Assembly (NCBI GenBank): GCA_949130485.1
Contig: OX422193.1
Coordinates: 7,350,472 to 7,414,471 of the forward strand
Source of the DNA: Agelas oroides
Lineage: Eukaryota; Porifera; Demospongiae; Agelasida; Agelasidae
Direction: 5' to 3'
Length of the DNA: 64,000 bases
The notes beneath the pieces are model-generated. The model saw only the letters and a program-made list of their open reading frames with translations. It searched no databases and was not told where the DNA came from. Below, piece by piece: positions 53,001 to 63,300 of this stretch (the stretch's first letter is position 1; every line of letters starts with the position of its first letter). Both the position numbers and the translations under genes were made by a program.

Positions 53001-55602
53001 TAGCAGAAGCATCAAATACAACTCTGAGCTTAGTGGTGGAGCTGTGTTCTTTCCTGACAGCATGCATAGGGAGGTAGAAAATTTCTTTGGGAGGTTTCTG
53101 AAGATCAGCCACAGGAACTAGCTCAGCATGATTCATCTTGAAGTATTCCTCCATTACAGTGGAGAATTCTTGGAATTGACCTTTCGAGTACAGTGAACGT
53201 TCTAGTGATAGAAATCGTTTCACAGCCTGAGATCTCGACTCTCCAAGTGATTTGGATTGAGGTCTCTTTGGTAGAGGCACAATGAACCGGCCTTCGTCTG
53301 AGCGGGTGTGTGCGTCCTTGAAGTGTTGGACCACAAGGCGTTCATCTGGAGACAGGTTGGAGGGACCTTTAGGGCTTTCTTCAATTTCCCAGAACTTCCT
53401 GAGTAAGTCATCAGCTAAAGTGACAGAGACATGATGGGTGGCAATTGAGAGGCAGACAGAAGTGTGTAAGCTGGTCCTTCCTGCTAGGACCCAGCCAAAT
53501 ATGGTTTCAAAGGCAATTGGAGAACCAGGTGGTCCAGACCGCCGGCCATGCAACAATACATCGGTGTAGACATCAATTCCCAGTAGTATGTCTATCTTTC
53601 CAGGACGTCCAAAGTCTGGATCTGCTAGCTTCAAATCCTTGAGGTGAGTCCATTGCGAATCAAAATGGACGGGTTGGACGGGGAGATCACATGTGACTCG
53701 AGGAACGACGATGGCAGATACAGAGAGACTCTTTGCAGCGGTGTGGACAGGAGACATGTTAAATGTGGCAACAGATTGGAGTGGAGATTGATGTGATAGT
53801 CCAGCAATACCAGAAATTCTAATGTTGTGATGGAAGCGAGGCAAACATAGACTCTGAGCTAGACGCTCGGAAACAAATGATGTGGATGATGCTGAATCAA
53901 GTAATGCACGAGCCTTGACTGAGGAGTTGTCAGGAGCCTTGACTAGGACTTGACAGGTCATCAGTAGAGTGTTGGAGGTGACTCCAGCCACTGTATGACT
54001 GAGAACCGTAGGCTCAGTTGAGGAGGTGGATGAAGTGAGAGTTTTGTCAGACTGACTTGGGAGAGTTTCCTTGCTGTCATCATGGATGAGGGTGTGGTGA
54101 GGTTTCTGGCATTTCTTGCACCGGTTGAGGCTAGGACACTGCTTGGAGAAGTGACCTGGTCGAAGGCAATTGAGACAGAGCTCATTTGACTTGATTGTGG
54201 ACATCATCTTGTCTCGAGGAAGGGATTTAAAGCGAGTGCAGACATACAGAGGGTGTTTCTCATTCTTACACAGAGCACAATTATCAGTGTTGCTTGCACT
54301 TGTTGCAAAGGATACTATTGGACCAGGTTTACTTGGTGGAACTCGTCTGGGTAAGTGACGCTCCGTATGAATGAACTTCTTTGTTTCAGAGGAAACAAAT
54401 TCAGACGCTTGTGCTCTGAGGTTGATAAATCCCAGGAGGTCTTTGTAGTGAGGGACCTCTGAGGACTCTTGGCTGCACTTCTGCCACTCAAACATGGTGT
54501 TCTGATCAAGCTTCAACTCCAGCAGAGATGTAATAAATGATCCAGACGGTTCTTGTCCCATGGCTTTAAGAGCTCTAAGGTGTTGTTGTGCAGTATCATG
54601 CAGATAGCGGAGCTCCTTTCCAGAACCCTCCTTTAAGGGGGCAATTTCAACAATCTTCTTGACATGAGTCTGGTGGATTAGCCTGGGACGATCATAGCGT
54701 GACTGCAAACACATGATTGCTTCGGCATATTGGTCTCCAGACCGAGACAGGCCTTCAATAACTTTCTTTGCTGCACTATCCTTGAGTGAGTGATGGAGAT
54801 ACACCAACTTCTCAGTGTCTGAAAGGCTTGAACGTTCATGAATGGCAATACTGAACTGCTCCCAGAACATTTGCCAGTTGAGGATGTTGCCATTAAAGGT
54901 GGGAACATCGATTTTTGGTAGTTTGACTCCCGTTACCATTGTAGCAGATGATTCCATTAATGGATCAGAGATTGGATTTGGGAGAGTGAATAACAGCTTC
55001 TTGAGTTGCAGGCTGCAGTCAAAGAGAACTTTGTCGATGGCATTTGTAGATGTTTCAAGCTCATCTCCTTCTTCTACTCCAAGGGATAAGAGAGTTTGGC
55101 GAACGTCTCCAAGCTCTTTCTTGAAGTCAGATAGCTGCTCTTGATATTGGTGCAGCAGGTGGAGTTCCGCTGATTCTGCTGTTAGCGCATGGACTGCAGT
55201 GCTGATTGCTGAGAGGCTATTCTTCAGATAGGACAGTCTGCGCAATACAATTTTTCTTGCACCATGGCCTGAAGTCAAGCTGCAGGCTCCTATGACTCGC
55301 TCAATTCGCATAGCAAGATCGGATATACCATCATCATGTTGGTCGAGTGCGTCTTGCTCTCTGCTGAGAGCTTCCACGTCAGCTTCGTCAATACGGTCAA
55401 TAACGGCATAGTGATGCTTCTTGAAGTCCGCATCGAGATTGTCCAGCATTTGTGACATCCGTTGGGCAAGGCTCGAGGTTGTAGGTTCGTGAATCCTACT
55501 CTCAAGGTCTTTCAGTCGAGTGTTCAGGCGGGTTATAGAGGCCTTGCTGACGCCTCTTCTCTTTCTTAGAGTAGCAAGTGTTGGCTGGTCAGTTTCGCTC
55601 AT
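50065..55602 (-). CDS. BEL/Pao gag-pol polyprotein, 1845 residues, intact
   Basis: Single-frame polyprotein carrying out all steps of retrotransposition. Order: coiled-coil-like N terminus (1-210); gag-like DUF1759 region (about 227-400); cysteine/histidine motifs including a zinc knuckle C476-x2-C479-x4-H484-x4-C489, which would bind the RNA; Pao-type aspartic protease with LLDSAS (D569; the residue after DS is Ala, where Gly is usual); reverse transcriptase with LRVVFDAS (859-866) and the YVDD catalytic motif (982-985); RNase H with D1163, E1207 and D1237; integrase with HHCC-type zinc binding (H1471/H1476, C1506/C1509), then catalytic D1541, D1607 and probable E1661; and a C-terminal DUF5641 domain (about 1745-1835). 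Length is normal for the superfamily. The Met at 55602 is the first in-frame start after the primer site. Gag and pol share one frame, so no frameshift signal is needed. Confidence 0.96.
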   Translation of the reverse strand: MSETDQPTLATLRKRRGVSKASITRLNTRLKDLESRIHEPTTSSLAQRMSQMLDNLDADFKKHHYAVIDRIDEADVEALSREQDALDQHDDGISDLAMRIERVIGACSLTSGHGARKIVLRRLSYLKNSLSAISTAVHALTAESAELHLLHQYQEQLSDFKKELGDVRQTLLSLGVEEGDELETSTNAIDKVLFDCSLQLKKLLFTLPNPISDPLMESSATMVTGVKLPKIDVPTFNGNILNWQMFWEQFSIAIHERSSLSDTEKLVYLHHSLKDSAAKKVIEGLSRSGDQYAEAIMCLQSRYDRPRLIHQTHVKKIVEIAPLKEGSGKELRYLHDTAQQHLRALKAMGQEPSGSFITSLLELKLDQNTMFEWQKCSQESSEVPHYKDLLGFINLRAQASEFVSSETKKFIHTERHLPRRVPPSKPGPIVSFATSASNTDNCALCKNEKHPLYVCTRFKSLPRDKMMSTIKSNELCLNCLRPGHFSKQCPSLNRCKKCQKPHHTLIHDDSKETLPSQSDKTLTSSTSSTEPTVLSHTVAGVTSNTLLMTCQVLVKAPDNSSVKARALLDSASSTSFVSERLAQSLCLPRFHHNIRISGIAGLSHQSPLQSVATFNMSPVHTAAKSLSVSAIVVPRVTCDLPVQPVHFDSQWTHLKDLKLADPDFGRPGKIDILLGIDVYTDVLLHGRRSGPPGSPIAFETIFGWVLAGRTSLHTSVCLSIATHHVSVTLADDLLRKFWEIEESPKGPSNLSPDERLVVQHFKDAHTRSDEGRFIVPLPKRPQSKSLGESRSQAVKRFLSLERSLYSKGQFQEFSTVMEEYFKMNHAELVPVADLQKPPKEIFYLPMHAVRKEHSSTTKLRVVFDASAKSASGISLNDLLLVGPTVHSPLIDVLLRFRLHRVALTADVSKMYRAIELVPSDRDLHRFVWRRTPEEPLQDYCMTRVTFGVSASSFAANMSLKQNALDFAVDYPQAAMVVEDSFYVDDGLTGADSIQDAIELRKQLQELFTKGGFLLRKWNSSEPAVLDHIPADLKEFNPTQQLPDPDHYTKTLGIEWNARQDHFRLTVAELPPITNITKRALVSDIAKTYDVLGWFSPTIIKVKILLQQLWEQKVGWDDPVPQSILDVWLQWRSELHFLTHKHIPRCYVDKKFRITSMQLHGFSDASERAYGAVIYVRMTDSSNNVQTSLVTSKTKVAPIKRLTIPRLELCGAYLLAQLLHHVRQVFQLPLSSIYAWTDSTIVLNWLIGNSRRFKTYVGNRVSYIADLISPERWNHVNGAENPADSASRGLFPSELLECSLWWNGPTWLKLSPADWPKQSILPPNDTHEEEREIALHLISQPCSPVIPFEQYSDFNHLKRITAWILRFTKNCHSGTQKHLTPLLSTEELHEAEYYWISIIQNDHFQNEIQTLKQERLLKKSSPLLPLHPFLDSNKLLRVGGRQQNSKLSYSNQHPLILHGKHPVTKLIIHSEHQRLLHAGPTLLTASLCRHYHITGCRKTIRSITRGCITCRRTSARPQPQMLGQLPIERITPGPVFDQTGVDYAGPVYIKYGYVRKPTVIKAYVCVFVSLSVKAVHLELVSDLTSEAFIATLRRFISRRGKPSLIWSDNGTNFVGASRELQELADFLERQKTQQEISRFCSNQHIKWKFIPERAPHFGGLWEAAVKSMKICLRRTVSSHKLTFEEFTTILTQIESCLNSRPLVPLQYDEDGIEALTPGHFLIGKPPESIPDPAFSYRTLSLLRRWHLCQALVRHFWQRWSTEYISSLRRYTKWHHPTRNVQVGDVVILQEDNMVPTKWPLAKVIQTHTGKDGLVRVVTIKTATGTYKRPVIKIALLLPSDSPPNVT

Positions 55603-55727
55603 GGTTGACAGGCAACTTTGAGGAGAGAGTCAGTGAACATCAGCGCGTTGCATGCGGCGATGGTGTGTAGAATGTAGGCGACAATCCAAGAGAGAACCAG
55701 TAGAACAGACTTGCAGTTCGGAAAGTA
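55603..55727 (-). other. Leader of the BEL/Pao element
   Basis: 125 bases between primer site and polyprotein start. No credible ORF; presumably the transcript leader and any packaging signal. Confidence 0.6.
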
Positions 55728-55744
55728 TCCGGCTCGAAGGACCA
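55728..55744 (-). other. Primer-binding site, tRNA-Tyr type
   Basis: Minus strand TGGTCCTTCGAGCCGGA, four bases (TTTA) after the 5' LTR. Its complement TCCGGCTCGAAGGACCA matches the 3' end of eukaryotic tRNA-Tyr, with acceptor TCGAAGGA pairing to CCTTCGA, plus CCA. tRNA-Tyr priming of reverse transcription is the inference. Confidence 0.85.
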
Positions 55745-55748
55745 TAAA

Positions 55749-56064
55749 TGTTGAGCTATCTCTCGGACAGTAGTTAGACGAGATGCGCATAGCAGGGTAG
55801 GAAATATATTCACTTCATGGCAAATGGCAATCAAAGAACTGACAATGACAAGTGGCAATCACAGAAACTTAAATAGGAGAAGAGGAATGTTCTAGAAAGT
55901 TCCATAGACAAATTACAAGAGCACATGACGAGGACAATAGATAATGAAAAGACACAAGTCTGCTGCAAGTACAATGATTTAACGGCAACCATGCAAGTGA
56001 ACAAAGGTGGGTACAATCCAACAATTATGTGAATGTGTCCAACATAAGTCTGCTTGCAGCACCA
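55749..56064 (-). repeat. 5' LTR of BEL/Pao element
   Basis: 316 bases, TG...CA ends on the minus strand, three differences from the 3' LTR. It should contain the element's promoter and transcription start. Confidence 0.96.
55868..55876 (-). promoter_or_regulatory. Possible TATA-like box in the 5' LTR
   Basis: CTATTTAAG on the minus strand, about 190 bases into the LTR and about 120 before its end. The position suits a core promoter, but only the short motif supports it. The same motif is in the 3' LTR. Confidence 0.35.
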
Positions 56065-56069
56065 ATGTC
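56065..56069. repeat. Target-site duplication, right
   Basis: ATGTC, identical to 49719-49723. Confidence 0.92.
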
Positions 56070-56790
56070 TGATGATGTCTCCTATTGTCTCATAGTGTCT
56101 CATGCTGTCTCCTCCAGTCCCATTTCATCCATAATGTCTCATAATGTCTCATGCTGTCTCATCATGTCTCATGATGTCTCTTTTTGGCTAGTAGTGTTTC
56201 ATACTGTCTCATAATGTCTGATGATGTCTCCTATTGTCTCAGTGTCTCATGCTGTCTCATACAGTCCCATTGCATGTATAATGTCTTGTAGTGTCTCATG
56301 CTGTCTCATAATGTCTCATGATGTCTCATAAAGTCTCATGATGTCTCCTATTGTCTCAGTATCGTGTGCTGTCTCATACAGTCGCATTGGATCCATAATG
56401 TCTCGTAGTGTCTCATGCTGTCTCATAATATCTCATGATGTCTCCTCTTGTCTCATAGTGTCTCATGTCTCATGTTGTCTCATACAGTTCCATTGCATCC
56501 ATAATGTCTCGTACTGTGTCATGCTGTCTCATGATGTCCGATAATATCTCATGGTGTCTCATAGTGCCTCATAGTGTCTCATAGTGCCTCACGATGTCTC
56601 CTATTGTCTCAGTGTCTCATGCTGTCTCATACAGTCCCATTGGATCTATAATGTCTCATAGTGTCTCAGAATGTCTGATGATGTCTCCTATTGTCTCATA
56701 ATGTCTCATGCTGTCTCATACATTCCCTTTGTGTCCTTAATGTCTCATTGTGTCTCAGAAAGTCACGTGATATCTCCTATTATCTTGTAG
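56065..56790 (-). repeat. TGTCTC-orientation satellite block
   Basis: Satellite resumes after the retrotransposon in the same orientation as before it, paralogous to 24139-24864 at offset 31926. Confidence 0.95.
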
Positions 56791-57651
56791 AAGCATGAGA
56801 AACTGCAACAATAGGAGACCCCATGAGACATTATGAGACATTATGAGACGGTATGAGACACTATGAGACAATAAGAGACATCTTGAGACATTATGAGACA
56901 GCATGAGACATTACGAGACATTATGGATGTGATGGGACTTTATGATACAGCATGAGACATGAGACACTATGAGACAATAGGAGACATCATGAGATATTAT
57001 GAGACAGCATGAGACCCTACGAGACATTATAGATCCAACTTGAGACACTGACACAATAGGCAGTATGAGACACTTTGAGGCACTATGAAACACCATGAGA
57101 TATTATGTGACATCATGATACATAATGAGACAGCATGACACACTACGAGACATTATGGATGCAATGGGACTGTATGAGACAGCATGAGAAACTGCGACAA
57201 ATAGGAGACCACATGAGACGTTATGAGACATCATGAGACAGTATGAGACACTATGAGACAATGAGACATCATGAGATATTATGAGACAGCATGAGACACT
57301 GAGACAGTGGGAGACATTATGAGACATCAAGAGATAGCATGAGACACTATGAGACAATAGGAGACATCATGAGATGAAATGGGACTGTATGAGACAGCAT
57401 GAGACACTAGGAGACAATAGGAGACATCATCAGATATTATGAGACAGCATGACACACTATGAAACAATGACAGACATCATGAGACGTCATGAGACAGCAT
57501 GAGACTCTAGGAGACATTATGGATGCAATGCGACTCTATCACACAGCATAAGATACTGAGACAATAGGAGACATCATGAGACATTATCAGACACTATGAG
57601 ACATTATGAGACAGCAGGAGACATCATGAGACATTTGAGACAGCATGAGAC
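56791..57651 (+). repeat. GAGACA-orientation satellite block
   Basis: ATGAGACAnn monomers leading into the fourth module, paralogue of 24864-25726. Confidence 0.95.
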
Positions 57652-58877
57652 ATTATTATTATTATTATTATTATTATTATCGCTTTACAGTTCAGATGGG
57701 GGCGTGGAATGAATTACATAGAACTGAAAGTGGGAGAGTGAACTGAGGGTCCGTTAGACATAAAGCTAACAGCCGGGAGTCTATAGGTATAACAAACATA
57801 CACTGAGTAGAGTGAAGTTGTTAGGTGTGAATCGGAAGTGCACACTAAGTCACATCTCTACAAGTTCTAGAACGGGTTCGAGCTGCAATTGGTGTTGAAA
57901 ATAAGGTGGATCCAGATTCAATGCTAGCTCTCCAACCAGCCTTTTCATGGTTGTATATTCTGATCTGCTTACATCGCCTCAAGTATTTCACATCATACTC
58001 ATCACTCCTAGTTGAAAAACGGTTTCTAATACTTATAGGTGTCCAGCCAGCTCGACCATCGGTAGTATATTTCACACCAGGTTGTTCATTCCTGATCTCA
58101 AATTCAACCACCTCAGCATCTTCAAGGTGTTGTAAGGGACCAACACTTTGGGCAGAATCAGATGTAGCAGCATCAGACTCAGAACTCTCACTGACGTCAG
58201 AGTCCATAGTTGCAGAAGAATCTTGGGAGCTGGGAGGAGGCAGGGGAGCTTGTGGGGGGCTGTTGCTCTGGGGAGAATCTGCAATAGTAACCTCAGACTC
58301 AGTACTCACACTCACATCAGAATCCTCACTGTCGTCAGGACCCACAGTCAAAAGAGGATCCTGGCTGGTAGGAGGCAACGGAGAATCCTGGGAGCTGGTA
58401 GGGGGCAACGGAAGTTCACCATCAACTCCTGCAGATGTGGCTCCCGAGGAACAGGACCCAGGGGAAGAACTAGGTGGGTGGGCACCAGTTTGGGTGGGCA
58501 CCAGTTAGAACGGGCTGATGAGATGCCAGTGTGCCTTCCCGCGAAAATGTAGGAATAAGAGGACTTTTACGTTGTTGCTTACTCACAGTAATAGTAGTAA
58601 AGTTCCCAGAGTCGGGATTGGCTCTTGATTTTCTTCTTCTTTGCCTGTGCCGATGACGACGTTGAGTTGTCCAGGCAACGGGCCAGAAGAAGGACACCGA
58701 AAAACCTGCATCAGAGAGGCGAGACGTCCACTTTGCATTGTCTAGGCGAAGGCCACCTTGTTGCAACTCCATTACAAGGGAGACGGGGAAGCCCAGATTA
58801 GACAGCTGAGCGTACTGGCCCTCTAACACGCAGACACGGATCGTTGCTCCTGACGCCATTTTATCAGGGTTATATGT
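57652..58877 (-). mobile_element. ORF1-only non-LTR retroelement-like module, copy 4
   Basis: Same structure and junctions as the module at 580-1788, but 16 bases longer inside the coding region. The (TAA)n tail is at about 57652-57680. Confidence 0.55.
57845..58859 (-). pseudogene. ORF1-like reading frame, copy 4, frameshifted
   Basis: A 16-base tandem duplication of TGGGTGGGCACCAGTT (around 58475-58506) shifts the frame about 120 codons after the start. The upstream frame runs into a stop at 58470 and the downstream frame stays open from 58501 to 57845. Otherwise the sequence matches the intact copies, with Thr45 and His70 as private changes. The duplication is absent from the other three copies, so it arose after the last segment duplication. 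Confidence 0.8.
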
Positions 58878-60368
58878 ACACCGTGAGATATTATGGGAGA
58901 TTATGAGACAGCATGACACACTACGAGACATTATAGATCCAATGGGACTGTATGAGACAGCATGAGACACTGACACAATAGGAGACATCGTGAGGCACTA
59001 TGAGACACCATGAGATATTATGGGACATCATGAGACAGCATGACACACTACGAGACATTATGGATGCAATGGGACTGTGTGAGGCAACATGAGACATGAG
59101 ACACTATGAGAGACAAAAGGAGACATCATGAGATATTATTAGACAGCATGAGACACTACGAGACATTATAGATCCAATGGGACTGTATGAGACAGCATGA
59201 GACATTATGAGACAGCATGAGACACTACGAGACATTATAGATGCAATGGGACTGTATGAGACAGCATGAGACACTGAGACAAAAGGAGACATCATGAGAC
59301 ATTATGCGTCAGCATGAAACACTACTAGCCAATAAGAGACATCATGAGACATGATGAGACAGCATGAGAGGTTATGAGACATTGTGGATGAAATGGGACT
59401 GTATGAGACAGCATGAGACACTATGAGACAATAGGAGACATCATCAGACATTATGAGACAGCATGAGACACTATGAAACAATGAGTGATATAATGAGACG
59501 TCATGAGACAGCATGAGACTCTAGGAGACATGATGGATGCAATGCGACTCTATGACACAGTATAAGGTACTCAGACAATCAATAGGAGACATCATCAGAC
59601 ATTATGACACACTATGAGACATCATGAGACAGCATGAGACACTATGAGACATCATGTGATATTATGAGACAGCATGAGACATGAGACACTATGAGACAAT
59701 AGGATAAAATCATGAGATATTATGAGACAGCATGAGACACTACGAGACATTATAGATCCAATGGGACTGTACGAGACAGCATAAGACACTGACACAATAG
59801 GAGATATCGTGAGGTAGTATGAGACACTATGAGGCACTATGACACACCATGAGATACTATGAGACATCATGAGACATCATGAGACAGCATGAGGTACTAC
59901 GAGACATTATGAATGCAATGGGACTGTATGATACAGCATGAGACACCATGAGACAAGAGGAGACATCATCAGGCAGTATGAGATATCATGAGGCATTAAG
60001 AGACAGGATCAGACACTGAGAGAAGAGACATCGTGAGACATTATGAGAGAGCATGAGACACTACGAGACATATGAGATGCAATGGGACTTTATCAGACAG
60101 TATGAGAAACTATGAGACAATAGGAGACATCACGTGACTTTATGAGACAGAATGAGACATTATGGACACAAAGTGACTGTATGAGATAGCATGAGACACT
60201 ATGAGACAATAGGAGACATTATGAGACAGAATGAGACATTATGGATGCAATGGGACTGTATGAAACAGCATGAGACACTGAGACAATAGGAGACATGATG
60301 AGACATTATGAGACTCTATGAGACATCATGAGACATTGTGAGACAGCATGAGACACTATGAGACATTA
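58878..60368 (+). repeat. GAGACA-orientation satellite block
   Basis: ATGAGACAnn monomers. It follows the 27 kb paralogue to 59702 and then switches to a copy of the 17.8/44.7 kb sequence. The join lies in ATAGGATAAAATCATGAG. It ends in the palindrome at 60346-60388. Confidence 0.94.
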
Positions 60369-60388
60369 TGTCTCATAGTGTCTCATGC
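60346..60388. repeat. Perfect palindrome at a strand-switch junction
   Basis: Third copy of the 20-base-arm, TTA-loop palindrome seen at 18443 and 45298. Confidence 0.9.
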
Positions 60389-63300
60389 TCTCTCAAGCAG
60401 TCCCATAATGTCTCATAATGTCTCATGCTGTCTCATCATGTCTCATGATGTCTCTTATTGGCAAATAGTGTTTTGTACTGTCTCATAATGTCTCATGATG
60501 TCTCCTCTTGTCTCATAGTGTCTCATGTCTCATGTTGTCTCACACAGTCCTATTGCATCCATAATGTCTCGTAGTGTGTCATGCTGTCTCATGATGTCCC
60601 ATAATATCTCATGGTGTCTCATAGTGCCTCACGATGTCTCCTATTGTGTCAGTGTCTCATGCTGTCTCATACAGTCCCATTGGATCTATAATGTCTCGTA
60701 GTGTTTCATGCTGTCTCATATTGTCTCTTGATTTCTCATAGTGTCTCATGATGTCTCCTATTGTCTCATAGTCTCTTGCTGTCTCATAACGTCCCATTGC
60801 ATCCACAATGTCTCATAGTTTCTCATGCTGTCTCATAATGTCTCATAATGTCTCATGATGTCTCATGGTGTATCATAATGTCTGATGTGGTCTCCTATTG
60901 TCTCAGTTTCTCATGCTGTCCCATACAGTCCCAATGCATCAATAATGCCTCGTGGTATCTTGTGCTGTCTGATAAAATCTCATGATGTATCACAGTGTCT
61001 CATACTGGCTCACAATGTCTCAGGATATCTCATAGTGTCTCATGATGTCTCCTCCTATCTCAGTATGTCATGCTGTCTCATGATGTCTCATGATGTCCCA
61101 TAATATCTGATGGTCTCTCATAGTGCCTCACGATGTCTCCTATTGTGTCAGTGTCTCATGCTGTCTCATACAGTCCCATTGGATCTATAATGTCTCATAA
61201 TGACTCATGCTATCTCATAATGTCTCATGGTATCTGTTATTTTCTCATAGTGTCTCATACTATCTCATAATATCTCATGATGTCTCCTGCTGTCTCATAA
61301 TGTCTCATAGTGTCTGATAATGTCTCATGATGTCTCCTATTGTCTCAGTATCTTATGCTGTGTGATAGAGTTGCATTGCATCCATGATGTCTCCTAGAGT
61401 CTCATGCTGTCTCATGACGTCTCATGATGTCTCTCATTGTTTAATAGTGTCTCATGCTGTCTCATCATGTCTCATGATGTCTCTTATTGGCTAATATTGT
61501 CTCATGGTGTCTCATAACGTCTCATGATGTCTCCTATTGTCTCAGTATCTCATGCTGACTCATGCAGTCCCATTGCATCCATAATGTCTCGTAGTGTCTC
61601 ATGCTCACTCATGCTCTCTCGTGAGGTCTGATGATGTCTCTCCTTGTTTCATAGTGTCTCATGCTGTCTCATAATGTCTGATGATGTCTGCTATTGTCTC
61701 ATAATGTCTCATGGTTTCTCATACAGTCCCATTTCATCCATAATGTCTCATAATGTCTCTTGCTGTCTCATCATGTCTCATGATGTCTCTTATTGGCTAA
61801 TATTGTCTCATGCTGTCTCATAACGTCTCATGATGTCTCCTATTGTCTCAGTATCTCATGCTGACTCATGCAGTCCCATTGCATCCATAATGTCTCGTAG
61901 TGTCTCATGCTGTCTCATGCTCTCTTGTGAGGTCTGATGATGTCTCTCCTTGTTTCATAGTGTCTCATGCTGTCTCATAATGCCTGATGATGTCTGCTAT
62001 TGTCTCATAATGTCGCATGCTATCTCATGCTGTCTCATACAATTTCATTGCATCTCATAATGTGTCATGGTGTCTCATGCTGTCTCATACAGTTCCATTC
62101 AATCTCACAATGTCTTGTAGTGTCGCATGCCGTCTCATAATGTCTCAGGATGTCTGATGTAGTCTCCTATTGTCTCAGTTTTTCATGCTGTCTCATACAG
62201 TCCCAATGCATCCATAATGTCTCGTGGTGTTTTGTGCTGTCTGATAAAATCTCATGATGTATCATAGTGTCTCATACTGGCTCACAATATCTCAGGATAT
62301 CTCATAGTGTCTCATAATGTCTCATGATGTCTCCTACTGTCTCAGTGTGTCATGCTGTCTCATGATGTCCCATAATATCTGATGGTGTCTCGTAGTGCCT
62401 TATAGTGTCTCATAGTGCCTCACGATGTCTCCTATCGTGTCAGTGTCTCATTCTGTCTCCTACAGTCCCATTGGATCTATAATGTCTCATAATGTCTCAT
62501 GCTGTCTCATAATGTCTCATGATATCTCTTATTTTCTCATAGTGTCTAATACTGTCTGATAAGTTCTCATGATGTCTTCTGCTGTCTCATAATGTCTCAT
62601 AGTGTCTGATAACGTCTCATGATGTCTCCTATTGTCTCAGTATCTTATGCTGTGTTATAGAGTCGCATTGCATCCGTAATGTCTCCTAGAGTCTTATGCT
62701 GTGTCATCACGTCGCATGATGTCTCTCATTGTTTCATAGTGTCTCATCCTGTCTCATAATATCTGATGATGTCTCCTATTGTCTCATAGTGTCTCATGCT
62801 GTCTCATACAGTCCCATTTCATCCATAATGTCTCATAATGTCTCATGCTGTCTCATCATGTCTCATGATGTCTCTTATTGGCTAATATTATCTCATGCTG
62901 TCTCATAACGTCTCATGATGTCTCCTATTGTCTCAGTATCTCATGCTGACTTATGCAGTCCCATTGCATCCATAATGTCTCGTAGTGTCTCATGCTGTCT
63001 CATGCTCTCTCATACAGTCCCATTGAATCTATAATGTCTCGTAGTGTCTCATGCTGTCTCATAATGTCTCATGATGTCTCATAATGTCTCATGATGTCTC
63101 CTATTGTCTCAGTATCGTATGCTGTGTCATAGAGTCACATTGGATCCATAATGTCTCCTAGAGTCTCATGCTGTCTCATGACGTCTCAGGATGTTTCTCA
63201 TTGTTTCATATTGTCTCATGCTGTCTCATAATGTCTCATGCTGTCTCATACACTCCCATTGGATCTATAATGTCTCGTAGTGTCTTATACTGTTTCATAA

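Larger units (their letters stand above)
49724..56064 (-). mobile_element. Complete BEL/Pao LTR retrotransposon
   Basis: 6341-base element on the minus strand: 5' LTR (55749-56064), TTTA spacer, tRNA-Tyr-type primer site, 125-base leader, single gag-pol frame, 25-base 3' stretch and 3' LTR (49724-50039). The LTRs differ at three of 316 positions and there is a clean 5-base target duplication. No envelope-like frame follows pol. All expected BEL/Pao domains are present without stop or frameshift, so it is structurally competent. The insertion is younger than the array duplication, because the paralogous segment at 24139 is empty. Confidence 0.97.
43290..59702. repeat. Large direct segmental duplication II, copy 2
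   Basis: Corresponds to 16436-27776, with 6346 bases gained by retrotransposition, about 1.29 kb lost from the higher-order repeat, and coding module 4 in place of module 3. Confidence 0.88.

Noticed and set aside
55599-55790. Small frame upstream of the polyprotein as a separate gag or regulatory gene
   Set aside because: It crosses the primer site and LTR end and has no domain. The polyprotein already contains the gag-like region.
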